Of a stretch of DNA of 64,000 bases, positions 41,896 to 55,800 are shown in pieces. Under the pieces are notes generated by a model. The model was not told where the DNA came from. It saw nothing but the letters and a program-made list of their open reading frames with translations, and ran no database searches. Made by a program: the position numbers and the translations under genes. This stretch comes from Ophiodon elongatus (taxonomy: Eukaryota; Chordata; Actinopteri; Perciformes; Hexagrammidae). Each line of letters opens with the position of its first letter. The first letter of the stretch is position 1. The stretch lies in NCBI GenBank assembly GCA_016806645.1, contig JACSYO010002173.1:1567501-1631500 (forward strand), in the 5' to 3' direction.

Positions 41896-44800
41896 CTCTC
41901 TCTCTACTGCTAATGTTAATTATCAAACCTTAATTAATAATTTTATCTATAATATAGAAAATGTCACTTACATTTTTTCATGAGCTCAAGATGATTCTTT
42001 TAAAATGGTGTTTTGTTTAACTAGCAGTCCAAAACTCAAAAGACATTTCATTTATAAAAAAAATATTACACGGATAAAAGCGGCAAATTCACTCACCAGA
42101 GAATGGGTTAATAGAAAATATTTTGAATTTTTGCCTCATAAATGACTCGAACTATTAATTGATTGTCTAAACAATTAATTGATATTTTTTCTTTGGTGGA
42201 GATTTACATTGCTGGTTATCTGGTAGCAGACACATTTCAACATTTATTAAAAGCGGTTCCAGCAGCCTACATGTCTTGTCTTTCCAGCACATGGGGGTTA
42301 ATACTAATACTAATGTGGTTAATACTAATGTACAATTCTGAAAATGCACTTGAACACAGCTGTCCTTGAAAGGATCCTTGGGTCCTTGGATTGCTTTCTG
42401 TGGGTTGTAGTAATTCAAACAAACCTTGAATCACCTTATTTTTGATAAAACACGACAAAATAACCAGTGTCACATTACGCATGTAATGATCCTGCTTTTC
42501 AAGCTGTTACTCAGCATGCCATGCAACAGCGACCTGTGTCCACCACTCCAGCGCTTGTGTTGACACGTATGTGTGGGTTGGCCTGGAGATGACTAGCATT
42601 ATATGCTGTGTCGGTAGTCAGCTGGACTCCTGCTCCATTATTAATGGAACAATAGAGATACTAACCCTCTGCGTCCCAGTGGGTGAAGTGCCCGAGTTCA
42701 AGCACTTAGCTGGAGGAGTCACTGACTGCATGTGCAAGACTATGACTATGCAAAAGTAATCAATTGGTAAACCATTTAAATCAACCATCTGTACATCTGC
42801 TATCACTATTGCAAGCAAAGTTGTCCGGATTCAGTCAGATCGAGTTCCTTATATTGTTATTTGGTCTTCTGTTTGCATTTTCTACAGCCAGGTTGTTCAA
42901 CATAGATATAAAGCTTTGGCAATTTAAATTAACAGTAAAAGCTACACAGATCTCTTGAGCTATTATTGTTGACAAATTAATTTTAAATGCAGATCTCAGA
43001 GGAGTGCTTGAGAAGCTCCCATGAACACTTCCTTTGACTTATACTGCGATGGCACAACCAGGAGCAATCCTCATCAGATTTAGTGCCAAATAACTGTTGT
43101 ACTGCTCTCACGTTGCATTAACTAATAGACACAGCCCTCAGATAGCACCAAAATTCACAACCCTCTCTCTTTTTTTGCTCTTGTTTTCCTTTTTCTTGGT
43201 CTATTTTGGTTGTTTGTGAGCTACATCTAAATTTGTGTTTTACTTCATGAATTAATTGCTGGCCTTGTTTCTCCCGCCTGGTTCTGTCGTGCCCTGCAGC
43301 CCCTTTTAGACTGGTCTCCCAGTCAGATGTGGAGGAGCTAACAGGCAGGTTTTCACATGAATGAAAGGCTCAGCTGTCTATGACAGTGCAACAAATTCAA
43401 TTCAATTAAATTCATAGGTTGTTGAGCAATAACATAATACACTGAGGAAGTTAATTTGCTGTAGTTAAAATGCAAATCCCCCTTGAGTGTTAGTAAAATT
43501 AGTACTATAACCTTTTTTTTGCTGTTCTTTCCTCACATCTCTCTGTATTTGTTCCGCTCTCTTGCAGCTCAGATATGTATTCCAGTCTAAAACTCAAAGA
43601 ACCTGAGGCGACTGCTTAAAACCTACAGGAACAATGCACCCAAACACATTCATGCATACTAAAGGAGTAAGCAGAATTACTAAAAGATGCTTTGAGTGTG
43701 TGATCCCATTGAGTTCCCATAACCACTGCAAAGCAGTGCACACAATCGTGTCCAGGTGGGAAGGGTAGAGGGGCAGGAACATATTTTATATATTTTGTCA
43801 CGATAAAAACATAAATTTCTGTACCAAAAATCAGGTATTTTATCGGCAACAGTGTCGAAGCATGTCTTAAGATAGATAGCTTTATTTTCTGCTGTTTTTC
43901 AAAATCTTGGCTAATTCATGTTTTTTGTTTTGATGGAGCGTGAGAGATAATGAGAGGGTGTTATGGACACAGGAATAAAAGGCTGTATCATGTTACAATA
44001 TCTTATTGATGATATTAGTTATGATGGACCACAGCCAGAGTTATGGATTATAGATGCCAGACCGAGACTGGTCTTGTTTTCAGTGAGCTGAGAGAAACAC
44101 AGTGAATCTGTGAACTGTGTGAGCTAATGCAAATTAACTCTGCATATTAATGTGCGAGCTAAAATCAAAAGAACGAAACTGACTAGCATGTTCTGTGAAG
44201 TCGTTATAGTGTGTTTGATAAACATGCGATACAGTACATTTGAGTTTCTAACAATATAACTATTGCACATTATTATTATATATTTCCTCAAACATTGTCT
44301 TCTGTTTGTTGACCTTGGTCTCAACAGGATGTCAGTCACCACTGTATTCAATCAGTAAAAAAAACTGTCCAATAAAAGACAGTCTAGTGAGAAGATTGTA
44401 AAAAAAAAAAAAAAAGAAGAAACAAAAGCACATAGCAACAACTTTTACTGTTGCTGACAAAGCTGTCTGCCTATGCGTCTGCTTTTGCTCCTTACTTTTA
44501 CACATATTCCGGTGCTCTGTGAGAGTGTCACAGAGTGTCAGTGAGATGCTCCTAGGTCCCATCATCACTGTGAGTAGCTGCCTAGTCTCTAAAGAGCAGA
44601 TCTGTCTCCCCCAATCAGGATCCTTCAGAGTTCAGTACAGTTACTTAGCGCAATGGCATGATTCAGCATTGTTGTCGCCGCGATTAAAGAAATAAACTCG
44701 GACAGACGTCTCATTTAAGTGGTGATGTTATGAATGTTTCACACAGAAGAGGCGGAAGCCGCTACAGATGCTCCAATATTGTACTCCTCACTTTACCCTC

Positions 44801-46702
44801 ACTTAGAAACAGCCCAGATGTCACTATAACTATTCTTTTTGCATAACTTTAACTCTAAAAAACATTATTTATGAGTTGATGGTGACAAAATTAAGTATTA
44901 CCATAATACCTCAAGGGGAAGGAACAATAATTACACTGTAGTGGGTAAAAGGTGTATCTCGTGCTCTTCTGGCTTGGTTGACCTTTGTCTCTTTCTGTGC
45001 AGCAGGTTTGCATCTTCACCATGAAAAATCAACTCTTCTGGCTGTTTATTTGCTTCATATCTACACATAAACAGGCTGTTTAATTGCTGCAGGGTTTAGC
45101 CAGTTTTGTACGACAAGACTTGGCAGATGGAAGACAGCCATAGCCTATATCAAACAGGAGAACCACGGGGATGCACTACAGGCTAAGTCATTAGTGATGG
45201 CATTTACCAAGCCCTTCAGCTGACAGAAATGTAAATGAAACGGCGATCTTGTTGCTGCCTCAAAGCAGTAACATGGACACACAATAAAGCAGCATAGGAA
45301 ACATAACTGAAGTGAAAGTCTAGCTGAGTTTTAGGGTTTCCTGCAAATACTTTTGGCATGCGATTGACTCCATAGCTGTTGGACATTTTATTCTTTAGCG
45401 TTCATGTTTCATGTTGTTCCAGGGTCAAACCAGACAGATTTACTGGGCACTACCTGCTTGTGCCAAAGCGGCTTCTCTGCTGTGTCTGTCTGCATCTCAA
45501 AGGGGTCCAGTCATGCTTCTTTTCCCTTCCTCTGAATGCTATTAATAGTTGCTTTGCTCTGATTATATAATTCATAAAAAATAAGATGCAAAATTGTGCC
45601 AGGTTGGAGAGAGGTTCAACAAAGATTGAAGGTGGGAAGCGGAGGTGATGAGAGAGAACAAGGAGAGAGGGATGAGGGAGGACAGAGATCAGAGCTGTCA
45701 CATCTCACACACCTCAGCTTTCACAGACGTTACACTGCCAAAGCTTTGTCAAGTCCTCGGTGACGGCCTGTTGTTCGAATGCAGATGAGGTGTCACGAGT
45801 GAGACAGAAGGATTTAGCCTGAAAACTTGGGAGTGCGAGGGCGGAGAAAGGGAGGTAGATTAAGGTGTAAAGTGAAAGTGGAGGAAGAAAGCCTCGTTTG
45901 TCATGAGCTGCCTGGACTCGGCAGGTTGAGGCTGCCCGGCCTGCGAAGCCTCATCCAGCCTGCTGTCTGAATTCAAGCCAGGATTAGAAATTCTGGAGTG
46001 CAGTTGGCAAAACAGGCAGCCTGATTATAATGGGGGGAGCTCCGTCGCAGCATGAAATATATAGGCCAGGACAGGGCAAGAGGAAGAATTGCCCAGTGAA
46101 TCACTCAGGCCTGCCTGGAACGTGACTGGCGGCCGCTGAAAGGATGGGCGGAGAAGGGGGAGGGCGTGACAGCTTTATACAGCAGGCTGTTGCTCAGCTG
46201 TAGAGTGGGAATGCTTGTGGGGGGGTGGGAGGAGGCACGAGTGGGGGGGGAGGCACGAGTGGAGGGGAGGGGAGGGGAGATGAGAGGAGCGGTGAGATTA
46301 TGTAACAGTGCCTGGTGAACATATGCCCGGTGATGCGAGGAAACCCCAGATGAATTAGAAAAGGTGAAATGGGCAGAGAGTAGTTCAAGGGATGTTGAAA
46401 AAAAATGAACAGAAAGTGAGAAAAAAAAATGTAATTCACAGATTCACCAATGCTGCTTTTTATACGCTATGAACACCCTGTAGGCACGCATGAAGCCAGG
46501 CTGTGTATTTGAGCATGACTGAGTTAATTGGACCATGTCACCTCGTCAAGCTGCCCCTCTGCTTCCGTACTCAGACCCATCACAGACTTAATGTGTTCAT
46601 CTCATCCCAGTGGTTTCGGCTGGGAGGTGAATCCCTCGTTTGCTCACTGCACACACAAACACACACACAAGCATGCAAAATGGCAATGCTAACCAGATGT
46701 TT

Positions 46703-46754
<52 letters not shown>

Positions 46755-46756
46755 TC

Positions 46757-46812
<56 letters not shown>

Positions 46813-49800
46813 CAGTTTAGCTCTGCATCCGGAGCGTGTGTTGGTGGCCACAGGACAGGTGGGCAAGGAGCCTTACATCTGTGTATGGGACTCCTACACC
46901 GTGCAGACTGTGTCCATCCTCAAGGATGTGCACACACATGGCATCGCCTGCCTGGCCTTCGACCTGGAGGGACAGGTACAGTTGTACCACGATAATGTTC
47001 AAACTATTAGAATCCACCATAAAATATCCCAGGAAATTAACTGTTCCCTAGCATTGTTTGAATTGCTGCCCAGTTTTTAATTTTTAATTTTGTCCACAAA
47101 GCACTGGTTTCTGTTGTGTAGAAAAGAGCACAGACAGCACTGAAAGTTTAAGCAGCACAGCAATCAAAACCCCGCTCTAGAGCTGCACACTGGCTTTTGC
47201 AGCTCGCCCGCTGGGCTGAGTTTCTGAATGACACATCTGTGATTACTCCAGCAGTATTGGCTGGACAGCTGCACCCAGACATGCTCTACTTGGTAGATGT
47301 TAGTCAGCTGCAATGCTTGGTACTTTGCATTATGGAGTTTGACAGGACCTGGTTGTGTTAAGGTGAGAAAAGCTTTAGCACACCGGAAGACTTTAAATAC
47401 TGGTGTAAAAACACAGTTAGCAACCGGCATCCGGATAGCAGGAACATGCAACATGTGCACATTATTTGTAACTTGTAACTAACTATTTGTAAACCAGTTA
47501 ATGTTATCTTTTGAGCTCCCTGCAGCTTCCTGCAGACTCACCACCAGTTAATATTTACACACTGCAGCCTCCACCCAATGTTGATTTGGACTATGAAAAT
47601 GGATGGAAGTCTCTCTATGCCACCGTAGGAGCTCCCCGAGTTACACCTCCTGTATTTTGCAGTAAGAGACAAGGAGATGACCCCGTGCTATTTTTCTGCT
47701 CGGGTAGAGAGCTGGGGATTTAGATGGAATGTGACAATGTTTAAAGCCAGAGGAGGCTCCATCGCTTCTCAGTTTAGCAGCTCTATTTACTCTCCATCTC
47801 TCTCCTTCCTGGATTAGAGGAAGTCAGAGCTGAACTCAGGACAATCCAGAGGAATGCCGTGTGCCATTACCCTGTCCATCTATTAAAGCAATATCAAAAT
47901 ATACACTGATGTTTGAGACATCTCTTCTAGGTATTTCGGTATGAGCTGCAGTTGTGCTGACTGGTAAGAAGAGTATAACTCATGACCTTTGTTGTACTTT
48001 ATTCTCGTTGTTCCGAGTATTCCAACCAGTCTACATGCCACATTATGCTGTGTTTAAGGTTGCTCATGTCTTGATTAAAAACCTTTCTGTACACATGATT
48101 GCAGACAATATTCCCTCATGAAACTTTCATTTATGCTCAACAGTAAATAGACAGTGAAAGGTACCCTTTTATTTTGGCATCTCAGCTGTTATAATTAATT
48201 AATGCCAACTTTTGTAAGTGGGATATATTATATTATATTAGCAAGACTGATTATCTGTAGATATCATGACAATGTTCAGCAAGTATAATGTCTATCATGT
48301 TAAACATTTTAGTTTAGCATGTTAGCACGCTGAAACTTGCCAATTAGTCATCAACACAAGTATAGCTGAGGCTGATGGGAATGTTATTAGTTTTACAGGT
48401 ATTTGTTCATGAAACAAAGTATTGGGTAACATTTTTACATTTTTAAAGTTATTACAAGTCATCCTGGGGGGAACATGGATGTGTGCAGCAAATTTTGTGC
48501 CCGTCTTTCTAATAGTTGTTTAGACATTTACCAAAAAACTAAAATGCCATCACCAAAGTCATTAGGGTTCCTCATCTGGGGACCATGGATGAATGTACAA
48601 CATTCCAAGGAAATCCTTTGAAAAGTTGTTGAGATATTTCATCGGCAGGCCAACATTCCCCGAGCTGCAAAGAATACTTGAGTTTTCAAATTATGGATGC
48701 ACTTTTAAACCCTATAGTCCACATGGTTTCACTGGGTTTCGTCACACTGGGCCTCTTTGCTCATCATTAAAATACAGACTTCTCTTAGTTAAAACAGTGC
48801 AAATGCCTCAGCAGAGACTTCTCTCCATAGCTGAACACTTATTCAGCAGTGGCTAAGAGGACAGCCTTTATCATGTAAAGCAAGCTGCGGAGTGGAGAAG
48901 GATTTCCATAAGAGCTGCTCTCCTCTCTTCTGCTCCACTGCTGCTGCTGCTGCCTACTCACTCAGTCAGCTATAGGAGGCTCCTCCAGCAAAAGCACTCA
49001 AATGTGCTCACTGGAAGTGCCAGGGGCTGGACAACTGTTCTCTGTAGCCATTATTAGCCCTTTTATTGTGGTCTGCCTTGTCACAGTGGACCTAGCTTAG
49101 TTTGTTTGGCAGTGATTATTGCAACAGAGCAGAGTCAGTTCAATCTGAATGTTTTTTTTCCTTTGCTCTCTTTGCAGTGTCTGGTGTCCGTGGGTTTGGA
49201 CTCTAAAAACACAATCTGTGTGTGGGACTGGAGGAAAGGGAAGGTTTTGGCAGCCGCTCCCGGTCATACAGACAGGGTAGACGCTTTCTTCCTCCCCTGT
49301 CTCCGTCATAAGCTCAGTATCGACCGCCTCAATTAGCTATAGATGCAGGATGGAGTGCCTGCCCAAAGGGGACATAAACAAGTTAGGCCTGATTGATTGT
49401 GAGCTTTCCAGAGCCCGTCTGAGAGGGCGCACAGCTAATGAAAAGGAATTTAAAAAAGATGAAATACAGGCAGCTGTTGTTTTCTAATTCAGCCCACACA
49501 TATTAAAACGCAGCCTGCGCAAACACGCACACACACGCACACACACTTTCTTTTCATTTCCTCTGTTGTTTTTTTTATTTTTGTCAGGTTTAAATTTGAA
49601 TAGAATTTAACAAAATTAACATCACATTAACGATTCACACGAAGGATCAATATGCCGAATAATAATATGCATACAATGATGTTGTGGTGTTTGTCTAACA
49701 ATATTTAATGCACTGTATGTTTTCACCCCACAGATATTTGACATATCATGGGATTTGTACCAGCCGAGCAAGCTTGTAAGCTGTGGTGTCAAACATATCA

Positions 49801-52800
49801 AGGTACAGACACTTCCGGGTCATTCCACACCGTGCAGATTACAGCTGGCTCTTGAGAGCTGGAGTTCCTCATTTGCATAATATTTGAAAACAGATTTTTA
49901 GGAGGTCTGAAGAATCTGTTGGCTCCGTGCCCCCTTCTTCCCTGCCTCCTCTGCTTTATCGCCATGACCATATCAAAGCCTTAAAATAGATGTATGCAAA
50001 TTCACTTTATGGTTATAAGGCACTTAACATAAGTAGGACAGGCAATGACTCATAGTCTGTTCCCTCAAATGTGTTGTAATCTGCACTGCAGAGAAGGGAA
50101 ATGTTTTCTTTTCGTGGGGAACCATGAGACTGCTACTCCCCTTCTCAGCTCTACTCATTCAGCTTTTTAAAACACTCTACCGTACAAACTTCCCTTCTCA
50201 GGCCTATCTCTATCATTTCTTTATCACAGAAGAGTGGTGTTCATAAATCTTTAATGAGTTCATGCAGGGTGTCTTCGCCAAGCTTTCCCTTGGGATGTCG
50301 AAGTGTTCCTTGAGTGGCATGGCCGTTAGGAAATAACAAGGAGTGCAGAGCCACAGAGGAGGAGACTTATTTACAAAACATTAGAAAGATAGTGAATCAC
50401 GCTCGGATAGGAAATGTGAGCGCTGGCCCTGTGAGGCTAAACGTTGCGCCACTTGATGCAGTTGGGAGGTTTAGCCTACTGTACGTATTTCTCTGTGGAG
50501 TAGCATGTCACTGACAACGCCCTCATCTCAATCCAGCTTGATTTGCCATGCTCGTAGTAATTCCCCCCTGAACTCTTCGCCCACCGCCGTGGCACAGAAA
50601 CCCCCTCTAGCCGCTGCACCCAACCCCCCAGTCCACGTTGAATCCTCATGTATTGCCCCGCCTCCTCTTTCCCTCCCTTCTGGTTTCCTGATGCCAAGGC
50701 AATCCAGCAATTGTCCCACATAATTCCCCAGCCTTCACCCTGCGGACCATGTGACATCTGCTCGCCGGCCCTGTGCACGCTCAGCGATTAAAGCACTCAG
50801 AGCAGCCAGGAGATTTAGTCCCAGTAATCCACTCACGAGCAGGCTGAGGAATACACAACCTCTTGTGATGGGGACCACGGACCACCTCCTCCTTACGTAG
50901 CTCCTCCGAGCTAATTATACAGTAATTTGTGTTTTGATTCGTTCAGGACAAATCGGACCTTAGCGTGGCCCCCCTTCAGCCCACACACACAGAAACAAGA
51001 CACTTACCAATCATCTGCCCTATGCCTGACTAGTTGCTGATTAAAAGCTGTTTAAAGGATGTAGCCCTGTGGCTTCCAACCTTTTTGGCTTTTGACCCCT
51101 TAAAACGAAGCATTATCTACTCATCATCAGCTGCATTCCTTATTTTTTTTTCTAGAGGCTCAAAGAAGCAAAATCATCCACTAACTCAAAAAAATAAATA
51201 AACAGAAATTTGTATAGCAGAAATGTTTTTTGTAGTTCCAATCTTCTTAATTATCTTGAGACCCTTCAAATTTATCTTGCAACCGCTTGTTGGGGTCTCG
51301 GCCCTCAGGTTGGGAACCATTGTTAAAGCCTATTGATTACAAATCCTGTTTACATTGTATCAAAAAGCTTGAATACCATGCTGTGTCAAACTCTGATACA
51401 AGATATTTTGATAATTATCATGTTATCATTATGAAGTCATGCAGTGCTTTGACTACATTATCCTTCCACACCATTGTTCTGAAATATAAATATAATGTAA
51501 ATCTGATGTTGCCACAGATTGCCACAGATGTTAGCTTGAGTTTGGCACCATGTGGATGAATGACAGCAGCTTTGAGAAAATCAGCTTCCAGCAACGCTGA
51601 CACCCAGCCATCTTGTTTTCCTTACAGTCAGCTGCCAAAAAATTGACCTCTGTTAGCGTAGCATTTAGCGCTCTGACACCATTCAGGGCAGGGTCACTGT
51701 AGTCTGACATTGTGATACTGATATTATGAGTGAGCTCAGACAGGGATGATGCAGTAGCTGATGACTTACAACCCTCTCCGCATTAATTTCATTTAAAAGA
51801 TTAAACTTGTGGTGATGGTGGAGGTAACTGAGCTAATGAAATATCGCTAATCCTGGGTTGAGAGGAGCAGCTTCCACTATACCAGGGGGTTCTCTGGAGG
51901 ATGTTTAAGAAATACTAAGTATTATTCAGAGAAAGCAATGTTGTTAGCCAGCTCTTGATTTCAATACAAAGCGATCTAATTTTTCTAGCACATCTCCACC
52001 TTTCTACTGTGCTCTCCCTCTCCTTCTCCCTCTGTGCTTTCCTCTCCTGCTCCTGGCCTCACCTTAAACCCCCTCAGCATCTCGTCTTCTCTTAGTAATT
52101 CAGCAGCGAAGGGATTAGCTGCCGCCCGTGTCTTACTGCCTTATCAGTAGCGGCCAGGGAGGGCTGTGCAGTCACGCCGCATCCATCCCCTCTGCCTTCG
52201 CAACAGGCTGGGCCACAAACCCCCTGCAACCCCGATCTTCCACATACCCAGCACCTGACACACTTCAACCTGCATATGCACTGCCCCAGATTACACACAC
52301 ACCTATGATCTTTACTACTTGACCTTCAGCCTCGACCCCCTTACATAGCTCACGCACATGCAAATACTCACTCAGAGCTCAGTTAGGAGCTCAGGATTAG
52401 GAAAGACCTATCCTGATGAGGTGCGTACAAGCTTCAGATGTTTGATTGCAGCGCTGTGTCTGAGGCTGTGATGCCCATCTCTGATAATCGATCCCTCCTG
52501 TTAGCACACGGCAGCCCTATCAGTCAGGAGGATAGTTGTTAGTGAGGGTGTGACAGGCTGACACTGTTGAGGAGCTCATTTATTCATTCTGTAACTATCT
52601 ATCAAGCCCCAGTCATTGTGTTATCAAAAGCACCACCTACAATTTCTGCATTTTCGTAGCAGAAACATCCTGGTTCAAGGTTATTTTAGTTTTTGTTTTT
52701 GCAATGAACCAGATGTCAGGTATTGTGCAGGAAAATCTTCAATTGCTGCTGCTTGACGGTGAGGAGTTTGTCTCTGCTACACGGCCGACTGCCGAGTCTC

Positions 52801-55800
52801 GAGACTCGGAAGCTCGAGACGCCCTTCTCGAGCTTCCTCACTGTGATCTCATCTCCATGCAGACAGAGCGTCTCTCTTTCACTCTCTCCTCCTCCTTTTG
52901 ATGGATTTAGCCCTCAGACGAGGCCGTGTCAGTGCATCCCAATGACCTTCATAAATAATGAGTCATGCGTGTGTCTGTGTCTGTGCATGCTGATCAGGTG
53001 GTTACAACACTGACCCCCAGCAAGACTCCCCAGTATCACATGAAGAGGAGTGGAAGCATTCAAATTTGACTTTGCTTTCCTTCAAGGTCTCTGTGGATGT
53101 GTGTGTGTTTTTAATGAAGTTGCTCTGTGTGCAGCCGTCGAACAATAAATTACTTGATTGTTTTCATTCATTTCTATCCAAATGTTCCATAATTGTCCAT
53201 TTGGATTTTTCATGACAGGATTACAAGGGGGATTATTAGCTACCATACTCTTTCTCTCTTTCTGTTTGTGTTTGTAGTTTTGGAGCTTATGCGGTAATGC
53301 TCTCACACCCAAACGTGGTGTTTTTGGCAAAACGGGGGATCTCCAAACCATCCTCTGCCTCGCCTGCGCCAAGGACGAGGTCACATATTCAGGTGCCTTG
53401 AATGGCGACATCTACGTGTGGAAAGGGATCAATCTGATGAGGACGGTGCAAGGAGCTCATGGGGTGAGTTGTTTGTGTGCTTTGTGGCCCCGGCTGATTC
53501 TGCACCCTGCTGCACCATGTACAAAAGACTCACAGTAAATCTGGTAAACTTAACCACGGTCAAAGCCATGCACGCTGGCTTCATTTGATTCTGCTCAGTT
53601 GAAAAGGATCAGCCTTTTGCTCCACAGGATTAAATGATATCTATGGGATCAACAGCTGGGTGAGGGGATGGGTGGATGGGGGAGGGGATAATAACTACAG
53701 TACATGTTCATTGCTGCTTTTTGTACAACAAAATGTCTCACTGAGGGTTTAACAATGTGCCTCCCTGTGTATACACAGACTTTTAGCCAAAGGAGGTCAT
53801 CAGTAGAGCTTTCCAGTAAAAAAAAATAAAAATTGGACACCTACCATTACCTAGTTCTGTAATAGCTTGAGGCCACAGTAGCAGGTTTGTAATTGTGAAA
53901 GCCTTGTTAAACAAATGCCTGGTTGAGCAGCAATATTATGCAGTCTGTAGCTGGGGCTGCTTCTGTCATTGCTTATTTATTGTGCAGATCCTCACTGACA
54001 GCCTGTCATTTCCTCCAGTCAGGGATTTTCAGCATGAATATCTGTGAAGAGGGCTTTGCCACCGGGGGCCGAGATGGCTGCGTCCGGCTGTGGGATCTCA
54101 ACTTCAAACCAATTACTGTCATTGATCTCAGGGAAACAGACCAAGGGTATAAAGGTGATGTCAAGCTCCCTCACTTTTCCTTTAATCTGAGCATAGAAAG
54201 GTTGCAGGCCAAACGTTGGTCTCCTGTGGCACTGGAAGAATTGTGTAAATCTACAAAGAAAACACCCTTTATGCAATTTCTCCTTATTAACATTTTCCTT
54301 CTTGTTTTCTATTTTCCCCATCTCTTATATTTATAATCTTGGACCTAACAGTAGCTAGAGGTGAAAATAGCAGAGGTGGGTAATATGATTGCAGACAGAG
54401 TTAATAACCATGTCGGAACAGATGTCATGTTCATATATGTATAGGGCACATGCTTCCTCCATCCTCTTCTGGCAGTATAACCCAGAGTCAGTTGGCAGAT
54501 TGGCTTGACAACATGTGCTGTCGTTGTATTTCTCCGTCCTAGGTCTGCAGATGGCTATTTGCACTTGCTGTCTTTATTATCCCTGTCGTGTTATCTTAAA
54601 ACATTTGCAAACATCTGTCTGCTTTCATGTTAACATGCTTTATCCATTTCTTTCATGATTTTTAAGTGCATGTGTGTGTTTTTTTGACAGGGCTGTCTGT
54701 GCGCAGCGTGTGCTGGCGGGGGGATCACATCCTGGTGGGCACGCAAGACAGTGAGATCTTCGAGGTAGTGGTCCACGACCGCAACAAGCCCTTCCTCATC
54801 ATGCAGGGTCACTGTGAGGGTGAGCTTTGGGCTCTAGCGGTCCACCCCACCAAGCCTCTGGCCATGACAGGAAGTGATGATCGATCAGTCAGGTGAAGCT
54901 GCCTACATGTTACAATGGTGTTCATATAACTTATTTTGTAAAATGTTGTGAATTTATGTTAATTCAGTCTCTAAAGTAACATAATAACCTAATCACAATT
55001 TGAGGAACATTCACTTGTTTTAAAATCTGAAAGACTTTCCTTGATAGTTTTACAATGAGCTAATCCTGGCCCAAGAGTGTGTCACCAATTCATTTTGATT
55101 CCTTTTTTAATCTCTTTGTTCACTGAAATCTACAACAATGAAGCAGTTGTAAATGCCAGTTGCAGTAAAAAGCCAAATACATCACAGGACAGACACCACA
55201 CACATCACTGCCATGGTTCTTTGACTATGTAATCCCATCACTGCTTTGCCTCTTCATTTGTCCTACTTCTCTGTGTCTAAAGGATATGGAGCCTTATAGA
55301 TCATGCACTTATAGCTCGCTGTAACATGGAGGAGCCTATCCGCTGTGCAGCCGTGAGCACTGATGGCATTCACCTGGCGCTGGGAATGAAGGATGGCTCC
55401 TTCACTGTTCTTAGAGTCAGGTGGGTAAAAATTCAAAGGCGCCATTTGGCCCAATTTCTTTCCTCTGCGATGGTTACTATGATGAAGAGCTTCATCATTT
55501 TGTAGCCATTTTAGCTCCTCATTCAAGCTACATTTCTGTGCTTCCTCCAGAGACATGACAGAGGTGGTCCACATCAAGGACAGGAAGGAAGCCATCCATG
55601 AGTTGAAGTATTCCCCCGATGGGGCCCACTTGGCTGTTGGCTCTAATGATAATTCAGTGGACATCTATGGTGTGGTGCAGAGGTACAAGAAAGTGGGCGA
55701 GTGCATCGGCTCCAGCAGCTTCATCACACACATGGACTGGTCCACGGACAGCAAGTTCCTGCAGATCAATGACGGCAGTGGCAGGAGGCTCTTCTACAGG

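Noticed and set aside
50314..50778. ORFs on both strands in eml5 intron 4
   Set aside because: They are short, overlapping and without splice partners or known domains.
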